DNA of 64,000 bases. It comes from Prevotella sp. Lineage in GTDB: Bacteria > Bacteroidota > Bacteroidia > Bacteroidales > Bacteroidaceae. The stretch lies in assembly GCA_017475265.1 (NCBI GenBank), contig JAFVFY010000026.1, positions 1-64,000 on the forward strand. Direction: 5' to 3'. The first letter of the stretch is position 1; every line of letters starts with the position of its first letter. The notes under the pieces were generated by a model. That model worked only from the letters and a program-made list of their open reading frames with translations, was not told the origin of the DNA and ran no database searches. Positions 26,009 through 33,372 of this stretch are shown one piece after another. The position numbers and the translations under genes were made by a program.

Positions 26009-27109
26009 CTATTTCAGCGGATTCCATCCCTGGGCTTTGAGTTCAAACTCCTGGTCATCGCGGGTGACGAGGATGTGACCGAATTTCTCCTCGGTGATGT
26101 GGCCGATGAGGTGCACGTCGTCAAGTTCCTGCACCTTCTCTAAGTCGCCGATGGGCACGGTGAAGAGCAGCTCGTAGTCTTCACCGCCGTTGAGGGCGCA
26201 GGTGGTGACGTTCATATCCATCTCCTCGGCCATGACGGCGGTCTGGTAGTCGATGGGGATATTCTTCTCGAAGATGCGGCATCCGCAATGGCTTTGCTTG
26301 CAGATGTGCATCAGTTCTGAGGAGAGACCGTCGCTGATGTCCATCATGGCCGTGGGACGTATGCCAGCCAGTCTTAGTTTCTCGATGATGTCGCCACGTG
26401 CCTCAGTCTGTAGCTGGCGTTGCAGCAGGTATTCCTTGCCGCTGAAGTCGGGCTGGGAGAGATTTGAGATTTGAGATTTGAGGTTTGAGATTTGCTGTTG
26501 GTCACCATCCTTCTTTGCTATGGCAATTTTCTTCTGTAGGTCGTTGAGCTGTCCGTAATAGACACTCTTCTCACGTTCCAGCAGTTGCAGGCCCATGTAG
26601 GCGGCACCGAGGTCTCCTGAGACGCAGATGAGGTCGGTGTTCTTTGCCCCGTTTCGGTAGACGATGTCCTCACGCCGTGCCTCTCCGATGCAGGTGATGC
26701 TGATGGCCATGCCAGTGAAACTGCTCGTAGTGTCGCCGCCGACGATGTCCACGTTCCATTTCTCACAGGCCAGTCTTAGCCCGGCGTAGAACGTCTCGAT
26801 GTCCTCCACGGTAAATCGCTTGCTGAGTGCCAGCGAGATAGTCAGCTGTCGGGGTGTTCCGTTCATGGCAAAGATGTCGCTGATGTTCACCATCGCTGAC
26901 TTATAGCCCAGGTGTTTCAAGTCGATATACGTCAGGTCAAAGTGCACACCCTCCATGAGCATGTCGGTGGTGACGAGCACTTCCGTGTCAGGGTAGTGGA
27001 GCACCGCGCAGTCGTCGCCAACGCCGTACTTCGTACTCTCATTGCGGGGTGTGATGTCCTTTGTGAGGCGGTCTATGAGACCAAACTCTCCCAGTTGTGC
27101 TATTTCCAT
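26009..27109 (-). CDS. thiL: Thiamine-monophosphate kinase
   Basis: 366 residues. ThiL makes the cofactor thiamine diphosphate from the monophosphate with ATP. Family marks are the N-terminal GEFGLIDRLT, YGVGDDCAVL and TTDMLMEGVHFD, the metal-binding VGGDTTSS and the C-terminal MDISDGLSSELMHIC. A stretch of about 12 residues with the words QISNL is encoded by a dispersed TTGAGATTTGAGA repeat (26456-26494) within the central region and has no counterpart in usual ThiL proteins. The gene overlaps the purine phosphorylase gene by 10 bp and is the last of the sppA-lpxK-PNP-thiL run. Confidence 0.95.
   Translation of the reverse strand: MEIAQLGEFGLIDRLTKDITPRNESTKYGVGDDCAVLHYPDTEVLVTTDMLMEGVHFDLTYIDLKHLGYKSAMVNISDIFAMNGTPRQLTISLALSKRFTVEDIETFYAGLRLACEKWNVDIVGGDTTSSFTGMAISITCIGEARREDIVYRNGAKNTDLICVSGDLGAAYMGLQLLEREKSVYYGQLNDLQKKIAIAKKDGDQQQISNLKSQISNLSQPDFSGKEYLLQRQLQTEARGDIIEKLRLAGIRPTAMMDISDGLSSELMHICKQSHCGCRIFEKNIPIDYQTAVMAEEMDMNVTTCALNGGEDYELLFTVPIGDLEKVQELDDVHLIGHITEEKFGHILVTRDDQEFELKAQGWNPLK
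26456..26494. repeat. GAGATTTGAGATTTGAG repeat inside thiL
   Basis: About five 7-bp units of GAGATTT/GAGGTTT are carried in frame within thiL. Relatives lie within lpxK (28201-28270), the RsmF-like gene (45707-45740), SusC (60028-60058) and SusD (61583-61638, 62851-62885). Confidence 0.85.
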
Positions 27110-27972
27110 CCTTCTGTTGGGTGTTCAGGATTAATCTTCGTTACTTTCTGGCTTTCTACCTTCTCCGACCTGACAATCATCTCACGCATCAGCTCGGTCA
27201 TGATGGGTTGCGCCTTGTTGGCAGCTTCCTGCACCTCCTCATGGCTCACCTCGACGGGAATGTCGAAGCCGCCGAGGTCGGTGACGATGCTCACGCCGAA
27301 GACACGTATGCCGCAATGATGGGCCACGATGACTTCGGGCACGGTGCTCATGCCCACGGTGTCGCCACCCAGTGCACGATACATCTTATATTCTGCCGGG
27401 GTCTCGAAAGTAGGCCCTTGCACACCCATGTAGACACCGTACTGCAGACGGATGCCCTTCTGTCGTGCTATCTGTCCTGCTAGCTTGATCAGTTCCAGGT
27501 CATACGTCTGGTGCATGTCGGGGAAGCGTGGACCGGTGGGGAAGTTCTTACCACGCAGCGGGTGTTCGGGGAAGAAGTTGATGTGGTCGGTGATGACCAT
27601 CAGGTCACCAATCTTGAAGCCAGGGTTCATGCCACCGGCGGCATTGCTGACGAAGAGCGTCTTGATGCCCAGCTCGTACATCACTCGGACGGGGAATGTC
27701 ACCTCCTTCATCGTGTAGCCCTCGTAATAGTGGAAGCGGCCCTGCATAGCCATGATGTCTACGCCGCCCAGCTTTCCGAAGATGAGCTTTCCGCTGTGGC
27801 CTTCAACGGTAGAGACGGGGAAGTTAGGAATTTCAGAGTATGGAAACTCGGTGATGTCAGTTATTTCGGAAGCTAATTGTCCTAGTCCCGTTCCCAGGAC
27901 GATGGCTGTCGTGGGGCTTGTGGTCATCCTTGCCTTTAGCCAGGATGCTGTTTCTTGAATTTTTGCGTACAT
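27100..27972 (-). CDS. Purine nucleoside phosphorylase (PNP/MTAP class)
   Basis: 290 residues. It cleaves inosine, guanosine or xanthosine with phosphate to base plus ribose-1-phosphate. Marks are the phosphate-binding VLGTGLGQLASEI, EGHSGKLIFGKLGG, the ring segment GRFHYYEGY, SNAAGGMNPGF, and FETPAEYKMYRALGGDTVGMSTVPEV with the substrate Glu and Asn region. The trimeric class is indicated by length. Its 5' part overlaps the 3' end of lpxK by 116 bp and its 3' end overlaps thiL by 10 bp. The N-terminal MYAKIQETASWLKAR matches the usual helix, so the early start is favoured. Confidence 0.93.
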   Translation of the reverse strand: MYAKIQETASWLKARMTTSPTTAIVLGTGLGQLASEITDITEFPYSEIPNFPVSTVEGHSGKLIFGKLGGVDIMAMQGRFHYYEGYTMKEVTFPVRVMYELGIKTLFVSNAAGGMNPGFKIGDLMVITDHINFFPEHPLRGKNFPTGPRFPDMHQTYDLELIKLAGQIARQKGIRLQYGVYMGVQGPTFETPAEYKMYRALGGDTVGMSTVPEVIVAHHCGIRVFGVSIVTDLGGFDIPVEVSHEEVQEAANKAQPIMTELMREMIVRSEKVESQKVTKINPEHPTEGWK

Positions 27973-29089
27973 AGCCTATGATATTTTCGTTAAACGTAGA
28001 TTCTTGTTCCAGCTTGAAGCTCACCTTCACGGGCAGGGCGAAGGTGCTGCTTTTCACCTCGTCGCTCAGTCCCTCGGCGTCAGCCAGGCGGGTGGCATCC
28101 TTCTCGGTAGTGATGATGCAACGTGGCTGCGGCAGGGCTTCAAAGGTCTCGTTGATGCGACGCACGTCCTTGGGACGGAAGCGATGGTGGTCGGGGAAGG
28201 AGAGCTGAGAGATGAGAGATGAGGGTTGAGAGTTGAGAGATGAGGTTTGAGAGTTGGGAGTTGAGAATTGCTCAAGGTCTTCCTTCAGCTGGCGGGGCGA
28301 GGCAATGCCGGTGAGCAGCAGCACGTTATAGGAAGCAAGGTTCTGAAGGGTGGGGTAAGGGGCCCGTGCCTTATTTGCCTTCTGGGCTTCGGGGAATACT
28401 GGCTGCAGGGGAGCATAGTCGAAGGTAGTGAAGAAGAGCTGCTGGTAAGGGTAGAGGTCCATGGCCTTGGTGATGACTCGGTAGTCCATGGGCTTCAGCT
28501 CTTTGGGACACTTGGTGACGATGACGATGTCGGCGCGGTTCTTGCCGTTGAGTGGTTCGCGCATGCGTCCTGCGGGCAACATACGGTCGTAGATAATCAG
28601 GCGGTGATAGTCCACGAGCAGGATGTTGATGCCGGGCTTGACGTAGCGGTGCTGGAAGGCGTCGTCAAGAAGGATGACGTCGATGTCGGGGTCTTGTGCC
28701 AGCAGACGGTTGATACCTCTCACCCTGTCACCGTCCACGGCGACGATGGCCTTTGGGAACTTGCGCTTTATCTGCATAGGCTCGTCGCCGATTGTCTTCA
28801 CCGTGGCGTTGTCGTCGGCAAGCACAAAACCCTTCGTCTTGCGCTTATAACCACGACTCAGTACAGCCACCTTGCCAATGCTCAGCAACTGGTTCAGAAG
28901 GAACTCCACATGTGGCGTCTTGCCCGTGCCGCCCACAGTGATGTTACCCACGGAGATGACGGGTACGGAGAAGGCATGGCTCTTCAGTACGCCCATGTCG
29001 AAGAGCATATTCCTGAACCGTACGCCGAGCCCATAACACCAACTCAGCGGCAGCAACGCCTTATTTATTTTAATGAAGTCTCCTTCCAC
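27857..29089 (-). CDS. lpxK: Tetraacyldisaccharide 4'-kinase
   Basis: 410 residues, longer than most relatives. LpxK phosphorylates the lipid A precursor at the inner membrane. The Walker A region is VGNITVGGTGKTPHVEFLL; other family marks are VLSRGYKRKT, GDEPMQIKRKF and LDDAFQHRYVKPG. A dispersed GAGAGTTGAGA repeat (28201-28270) adds about 22 Ser/Gln/Leu-rich residues before FPDHHRF. The C-terminal ~38 residues are encoded where lpxK overlaps the PNP gene. Start is a GTG at 29089, since no ATG lies before the first conserved helix. It follows sppA after a 41-bp repeat-filled spacer. Confidence 0.93.
   Translation of the reverse strand: MEGDFIKINKALLPLSWCYGLGVRFRNMLFDMGVLKSHAFSVPVISVGNITVGGTGKTPHVEFLLNQLLSIGKVAVLSRGYKRKTKGFVLADDNATVKTIGDEPMQIKRKFPKAIVAVDGDRVRGINRLLAQDPDIDVILLDDAFQHRYVKPGINILLVDYHRLIIYDRMLPAGRMREPLNGKNRADIVIVTKCPKELKPMDYRVITKAMDLYPYQQLFFTTFDYAPLQPVFPEAQKANKARAPYPTLQNLASYNVLLLTGIASPRQLKEDLEQFSTPNSQTSSLNSQPSSLISQLSFPDHHRFRPKDVRRINETFEALPQPRCIITTEKDATRLADAEGLSDEVKSSTFALPVKVSFKLEQESTFNENIIGYVRKNSRNSILAKGKDDHKPHDSHRPGNGTRTISFRNN
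28201..28270. repeat. GAGAGTTGAGAGATGAG repeat inside lpxK
   Basis: A 70-bp run of GAGA(T/G)(T/A)GAGA-type words is maintained in frame inside lpxK, encoding alternating Ser, Gln, Leu and Asn. Confidence 0.85.
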
Positions 29090-29132
29090 AAATTACAATT
29101 CGTGTCAATTCGTGTAATTCGTTGTTTATTTT
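29090..29132. repeat. AATTCGTG dispersed repeat between lpxK and sppA
   Basis: Words CAATTCGTGT, AATTCGTGTAATTCG and GTTGTTTA repeat the motif seen at 8757-8820. It fills the whole gap between the two genes. Confidence 0.7.
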
Positions 29133-30924
29133 ACATGTTAACCAGGTAGGGCAGTCTCACCTGCAGGCGGTTACGTTGTGCGTCCTTGCGGGCCTGCATG
29201 ATGGGTTCGTAGAGCGTGCCGAGGGTCTCGCGCAGCTGTGTGTCGAGGTAGGTGCCCTTCTCCTCGGAGGCCGACTCCAGGAGGTTGTCTATCCAACTCT
29301 TCTTGTCGGGATATGTCGAGGTATAGTAGTCGCCGCTGATGCCGGCCAGTTCGACGGCCTTCTTCACGGCGTCATCCATTGAGCCGAGCTGGTCGACGAG
29401 CTTGATGGGCAGGGCGTCGGTGGCTATCCACACACGTCCCTGAGCAATCTCGTGCACTTCGTCGCGGGTCATGCCGCGTCCGTCGGCCACGATGTCGAGG
29501 AACGTCTCATAGCCACGGTCCACGTAGTTCTGCATCTGGCGCAGCTCCTCGCTGTTCTCCTTGGCAAAGATGAGGTTCGTCTCGTAGTCGGTGTTCTTGT
29601 TCGTCGACACACCGTCCCATGTGACGCCCAGCTTGTCGGTGACCAGTTCACTGGCGTTGGGCACCAGGCCGAAGATGCCGATGGAGCCTGTCACTGTGGT
29701 TGGCTCGGCGATAATATAGTTTGCCGGAGCACTAATCATATAGCCGCCCGAAGCAGCATAGCCGCCCATGCTCACCACGACGGGCTTCTTCTCCTTCAGC
29801 AGCTTGATGGCGTGCCATATCTGCTCCGAGGCCATGGCACTGCCGCCGGGAGAGTTCACGCGCATCACCACGGCCTTCACGTCATCGTCCTTGGCCAGCT
29901 CGTTGAGGTCTTTCACCGTGCTCTTGCCGATGATGGAGTGCTCGGTGCTGAAGGCGCTGCTCCTCTCGTCGATGATCTCGCCGAAGGCATAGTAGATGGC
30001 AATCTTGTCGCCCTTCTCCTTCTTGTCATCCTTGGTGTTGAGCATCTCCTTCAGCGTCACCTGATTGATGTCGTCCTTCTCGTCGATGCCCAGCTTTGTG
30101 CGAATCATCTTCTTGATATCCTCGGGATAGAAGACGCCATCGATGAGCTTGTTTGCCATGTAATCCTCCACTCTGGCGAAGGCCATGATGCTGTCGTCGG
30201 CCAGCTGGTTCAGCTGCTCAACGCTGACGCCCCTGCTCTTGGAGATGCCGTCCGTCCAGTGCTTCCAGATGGCCTGCATATAGGCCAGACGCTGCTCGCG
30301 GTCGTTTTCGCTCATGTCTTTGCGGGTGACTCTCTCCACGGCGCTCTTGTACTTGCCCACGCGGGTACACTGGTAGCGCACGCCAATCTTCTCGTAGAGT
30401 CCCGTGAGGTAGTAGCCCTTGCCGCCTATGCCCTTGAAGTCGAGCAAGCCCGTCTTGTTCATGAACACCGAGTCAGCCACTGTGCTCACGTAGTAGGCTC
30501 CCTGCAGGTACTCGTCGGCGTAGGCGATGACCCATTTGCCGCTTGTCTTGAAGTCCTCCAGGGCGTCGCGCACCTGCTGGGCCGTGGCGGGAGAGTCGTA
30601 CGACGTGGCACCGCCCTCGAGGTAGATGCCTTTGATGTTCTCATTGTCCTTGGCTTTCTTGATGGCCTTCACGAGGTCGTCGAGGCCTATCATATCCATG
30701 TCGGCCATCCCGAGGAGTTCCGACAGAGGGTTCTCCTCCTCGGCACGCTCGTTGACAACGCCGTCCATCTTCAGCACGAGGACGGAGTTTTCCTTGACCT
30801 TGACGGTCGAACTGCTGCTGGCCACCATGCCAGCGATACTAATCATGAAGAAGATTCCCATGATGACGAAGAGGATAACGATACCACAGATAGTGGCGAG
30901 GGTGTACTTGAAAAATTGTCTCAT
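29131..30924 (-). CDS. sppA: Signal peptide peptidase SppA, 67K type
   Basis: 597 residues with one N-terminal transmembrane helix (LATICGIVILFVIMGIFFMI) and two S49 repeats. The catalytic Lys lies in VGKYKSAVE of the first repeat, and the catalytic Ser in GGYAASGGYMIS of the second, matching the E. coli K209/S409 dyad. SppA degrades cleaved signal peptides at the inner membrane, facing the periplasm. It opens the run sppA-lpxK-PNP-thiL and has a -7 element upstream. The long opposite-strand frame over this gene is a shadow. Confidence 0.95.
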   Translation of the reverse strand: MRQFFKYTLATICGIVILFVIMGIFFMISIAGMVASSSSTVKVKENSVLVLKMDGVVNERAEEENPLSELLGMADMDMIGLDDLVKAIKKAKDNENIKGIYLEGGATSYDSPATAQQVRDALEDFKTSGKWVIAYADEYLQGAYYVSTVADSVFMNKTGLLDFKGIGGKGYYLTGLYEKIGVRYQCTRVGKYKSAVERVTRKDMSENDREQRLAYMQAIWKHWTDGISKSRGVSVEQLNQLADDSIMAFARVEDYMANKLIDGVFYPEDIKKMIRTKLGIDEKDDINQVTLKEMLNTKDDKKEKGDKIAIYYAFGEIIDERSSAFSTEHSIIGKSTVKDLNELAKDDDVKAVVMRVNSPGGSAMASEQIWHAIKLLKEKKPVVVSMGGYAASGGYMISAPANYIIAEPTTVTGSIGIFGLVPNASELVTDKLGVTWDGVSTNKNTDYETNLIFAKENSEELRQMQNYVDRGYETFLDIVADGRGMTRDEVHEIAQGRVWIATDALPIKLVDQLGSMDDAVKKAVELAGISGDYYTSTYPDKKSWIDNLLESASEEKGTYLDTQLRETLGTLYEPIMQARKDAQRNRLQVRLPYLVNM

Positions 30925-30975
30925 TTTAGTGTTGAATGTTTATGGGTTTATCATTTACAGTTTATGTCTGACGGG

Positions 30976-30983
30976 CAAAGGTA
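30976..30983 (-). promoter_or_regulatory. -7 element of the sppA operon
   Basis: TACCTTTG on the minus strand, 52 bp before the sppA start. No clear TTTG is found 19-21 bp upstream. Confidence 0.5.
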
Positions 30984-31068
30984 CGACTTTTTTCTTATCA
31001 TCGTATATATTTTATGATATTTTTGGAAAAAAGATGTTCTTGGTTTGGAAGTTAATGATATCTTATGC

Positions 31069-31150
31069 CTTTGGATTATCGTACACTTCCATTTCCTGGT
31101 CATTCTTCATCCGGACAATGATTTTCTGCAATGGCCTACGCAAAACATGG
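31069..31150 (-). pseudogene. Short gene fragment, upstream copy of a direct repeat
   Basis: On the minus strand this stretch reads RRPLQKIIVRMKNDQEMEV then YDNPKA and a stop. A copy about 80% identical lies at 32485-32570, where the same reading continues into a longer HNH/SBD-like fragment. It is a detached piece of that gene. The remaining sequence from 30925 to 31350 holds two promoters and no complete gene. Confidence 0.65.
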
Positions 31151-31268
31151 GAACTTAGAACGCACCTACCCAGCCGAATCTACGTACTATCTCACGGAGC
31201 AGATTGCGATCGCCTGCATTTTAATTAAAAAAACTAAATATTTGCCTTCGTAACACAACTGATAGTTG

Positions 31269-31296
31269 TTTGTTTAAGATTTTCTTCATATCTTTG
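31269..31296 (+). promoter_or_regulatory. Promoter of the XRE-associated two-gene module
   Basis: TATCTTTG at 31289-31296 is a good -7 element; TTTG at 31269-31272 gives a 16-bp spacer, shorter than usual. Confidence 0.5.
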
Positions 31297-31350
31297 CACC
31301 AGATAAAACGCATAACGTATGACTTTCGACAAGATTCCTTCTTGGCCAAC

Positions 31351-31767
31351 ATGGCAGACTTGGAGTCGTACTTCAAGATTACAGACATCAACCAAGCCAT
31401 CTACGATACTATTGATGACAACCAGCGCATCCAGTGCCTGATTCTTGACATTTCACCAGATGCCGACCTCGACAAGATTTTCCGCCCACTGGAGAATAGT
31501 CGCACAAGCGAGATGCTGTTAGGCAGGGAGAAAGCCAAGATAAAGAATCGTCCAAGACACGTTTCATGGCTTCGCATCTATGCCATCAAACTGGAGCCAG
31601 GGTGCTACATTATCACAGGCGGCGCCATTAAGCTGACGCACAAAATGGGAGAGCGCGAGCATACGTTGAACGAATTGAGCAAGATGGAGCAGGTTCGCAA
31701 CTTCCTCATCAGCAATCAGGCCATTGATGCTGACGGATTTGTGGGCTTCTTGTCAGAACTATCATAA
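31351..31767 (+). CDS. Probable toxin-like partner of an XRE regulator
   Basis: 139 residues from the ATG at 31351 (MADLESYFKITDINQ). I do not recognise a named family with certainty. The middle strands (RHVSWLRIYAIKLEPGCYIITGGAIKLTHKM) followed by helices ending in FVGFLSEL resemble small proteins placed just before XRE genes in Bacteroidota, where HigB-like toxins sit. Another ATG at 31319 is in a different frame and stops early, hinting at a possible frameshifted longer N-terminus. It is followed 15 bp later by the XRE gene, so a toxin-antitoxin or regulator pair is inferred. Confidence 0.5.
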   Translation: MADLESYFKITDINQAIYDTIDDNQRIQCLILDISPDADLDKIFRPLENSRTSEMLLGREKAKIKNRPRHVSWLRIYAIKLEPGCYIITGGAIKLTHKMGEREHTLNELSKMEQVRNFLISNQAIDADGFVGFLSELS

Positions 31768-31782
31768 AGAAAAGGAGGTAAT

Positions 31783-32124
31783 ATGAAAAAGAAAACACTT
31801 GAATTCCTTGAAGCTCACCAGAGCGAAACGCCATCAACATGGCGCGAGGAGGCAGAATGGAGACGCGACAACTGGTCCTGGCTGCGGCACTCACAGAAGA
31901 TTGCCGTGAAGGTGCTGTTGCAGATGAAGCAGGAGGGGCTTACGCAAAAGGCTCTCGCTGAGCGCATGGACTGCACCCAGCAATATGTGTCGAAGATACT
32001 AAAAGGCAGGGAGAACATGTCGCTCGACACACTCTCAAAACTGGAGGATGCACTTGGCATCAACCTGATATACGATGAACAGGTGGCATATCCAAATATG
32101 GCAGCCGAAGAGGTGTATGCGTAA
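31783..32124 (+). CDS. XRE-family helix-turn-helix protein (probable antitoxin)
   Basis: 113 residues with a Cro/C1-type HTH at about 45-100: LLQMKQEGLTQKALAERM, CTQQYVSKILKGRENMS, LDTLSKLEDALG. The N-terminal ~40 residues (LEFLEAHQSETPSTWREEAE) are typical of HigA-like antitoxins that bind a partner. It directly follows the preceding gene with 15 bp between them and a GGAGG-like stretch before the ATG. It probably represses the shared promoter. Confidence 0.75.
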   Translation: MKKKTLEFLEAHQSETPSTWREEAEWRRDNWSWLRHSQKIAVKVLLQMKQEGLTQKALAERMDCTQQYVSKILKGRENMSLDTLSKLEDALGINLIYDEQVAYPNMAAEEVYA

Positions 32125-32138
32125 CCAGTTACTAACCC

Positions 32139-32525
32139 TACGAAGAAATCGACCTGACCAATCAACCTATTATAAAACGAACGCTCCAAGATTGCAGACT
32201 CTCATGGTTGGAAAAAGACTATTACAACGAGCGAGGCGAGATTCTCCTTCCGCCAAGCCCTGTTTTGCAGCAATATCCACAGCGGTTCATCGAAATGGGC
32301 GAACTCCACGCTCTCCTTCAGCCATGCCTTCGATGGGGTATGACTCTTACTGAGCCGCTCACCTTGATAATTCAGATGCCAGAACCCATCCGACTCCAAA
32401 TGCCAGAACGGCTTTTCTATACCCGTCTTATCATCAAACCGCGAGCCTCTTGCATAATGTGACATCAGCATATTGTTAGATGCCTTTGGATTATCGTACA
32501 CTTCCATATCCTGGTCATTCTTCAT
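32139..32525 (-). pseudogene. Truncated HNH/SBD-like gene fragment and mosaic junction
   Basis: On the minus strand from ATG 32525 the frame reads MKNDQDMEVYDNPKASNN, then EKPFWHLESDGFWHL and LKESVEFAHFDEPLWILLQN, a pattern found at the N-terminus of HNH restriction endonucleases with a DNA-modification-sensing domain. The likeness fails near 32260. On the opposite strand 32139-32262 is an open stretch without start codon (YEEIDLTNQPIIKRTLQD, LSWLEKDYYNERGE) that ends at about the same place. This suggests two broken genes joined tail to tail. Function is not expected. Confidence 0.5.
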
Positions 32526-32592
32526 GCAGATAGCGATTTTCTGCAATGACCCACGCAGGACACGGGGACATTGGTAGTTGCTTTTCCTGTCT

Positions 32593-32627
32593 GATGCAGT
32601 ATGTGTAATTTTTGCACATACTGCATC
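32593..32627. repeat. Perfect 13-bp-arm hairpin GATGCAGTATGTG
   Basis: Arms at 32593-32605 and 32615-32627 with a 9-nt loop. No long T-run follows on either strand, so a structural repeat or operator is as likely as a terminator. A weaker palindrome (CCGA..TCGG) follows near 32646-32662. Confidence 0.8.
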
Positions 32628-32712
32628 TTCGAAACAAAGAAGTTGCCGAGATTATTTCGGTAACTGAATCCTTTATGAGTTCCCCACTTGCAATTTTTTC
32701 AAATTGTTGAGA

Positions 32713-32731
32713 TGTTTCCATTTTGGAAACA
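32713..32731. repeat. TGTTTCCA palindrome
   Basis: TGTTTCCA, TTT, TGGAAACA. It resembles the single units of the palindrome clusters at 5403-5484 and 44220-44280. The rest of 32732-32876 shows no gene that can be supported. Confidence 0.7.
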
Positions 32732-32876
32732 ACTGCCACCTCCTAACTTCGGCATACATCACTTCGATGCTCTGTTCTTTCGCTTCTTTATCAACCTTCT
32801 TTCGTATAATATAGTCCTATATTTCTCATTCCGCAAGGTATGTGAAACTCTTTTTTTGTAATTTCTTCTCAAAATA

Positions 32877-32908
32877 TTTGTGTGGTTCAGAATTTCTTTT
32901 TATCTTTG
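32877..32908 (+). promoter_or_regulatory. Promoter of the Hsp70-system operon
   Basis: TTTG at 32877-32880, a 20-bp spacer and TATCTTTG at 32901-32908 match the consensus perfectly. Transcription would begin near 32915 and run through a long leader before the first gene. Confidence 0.8.
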
Positions 32909-32913
32909 CACTC

Positions 32914-33372
32914 GTTCTCGGAACAAAGCCGAAGCCCGACCCGTAGCGAGAGGAGAGTCAAGCATCGCTTGTACTCTTCCGAGCGAGGGAAGGGAAGCCT
33001 GTAGGGAAAGCCCAAAGGTTGAGGCGGCGGGAAGAGGGCCTATATATAGGAAAGGCGTTACTTGACGCTTTGTGCTTGACCTTCAGGAATCTGGCAGTTC
33101 CAAAACGTTCGTCAAACTTCAAAGCAACAATGACGCTCATGGGTATGTAATATCCGACATACGATTTGCAGACAGTCATTTATAGGCTTCCATGCAATTG
33201 TTGTCGTTTATATACATACATGCGTGGGCTTCGGCGTTGCTCGTTTCGACGAACAGGCGATGCCAGAGCCTCTGAAGGTGGGACGAGTAACTGGTAGAAC
33301 TCCCACGCTTCTTTGTATTTATAGCCACTGCCGATAATGTAAAAACCGCCAAGTACCGGGAGTCCGCTTGGG
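32914..33372 (+). ncRNA. Long structured leader or independent RNA before the Hsp70 operon
   Basis: About 460 nt without a convincing plus-strand gene. It is G+C-richer than the genes behind it and dense in possible stems. One example: GCGTGGG (about 33221) can pair with CCCACGC (about 33302), enclosing a stem capped by TTCG (TGCTCGT TTCG ACGAACA). Other examples are AGGGAAGGGAAGCC and GCCTATATATAGGAAAGGC. The sequence resembles no tmRNA, RNase P or riboswitch consensus I know. Two antisense frames (33179-32958 and 33608-33180) exist, one with protein-like words (GGFYIIGSGYKYKEAWEFYQ), so an antisense coding origin is a rival reading. Confidence 0.4.

Noticed and set aside
29452..31017. 521-codon plus-strand open frame opposite sppA
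   Set aside because: It is the codon shadow of sppA; His/Val-rich composition, no family match, and sppA is intact with its catalytic dyad.
32515..32739. 74-codon minus-strand frame with KNYTYCIRQEKQ
   Set aside because: It spans a hairpin and gene debris, and the second half is an alternative frame of the HNH/SBD-like fragment.
32914..33372. tmRNA, RNase P RNA or 6S RNA
   Set aside because: None of the conserved core sequences of these RNAs can be found in the region.
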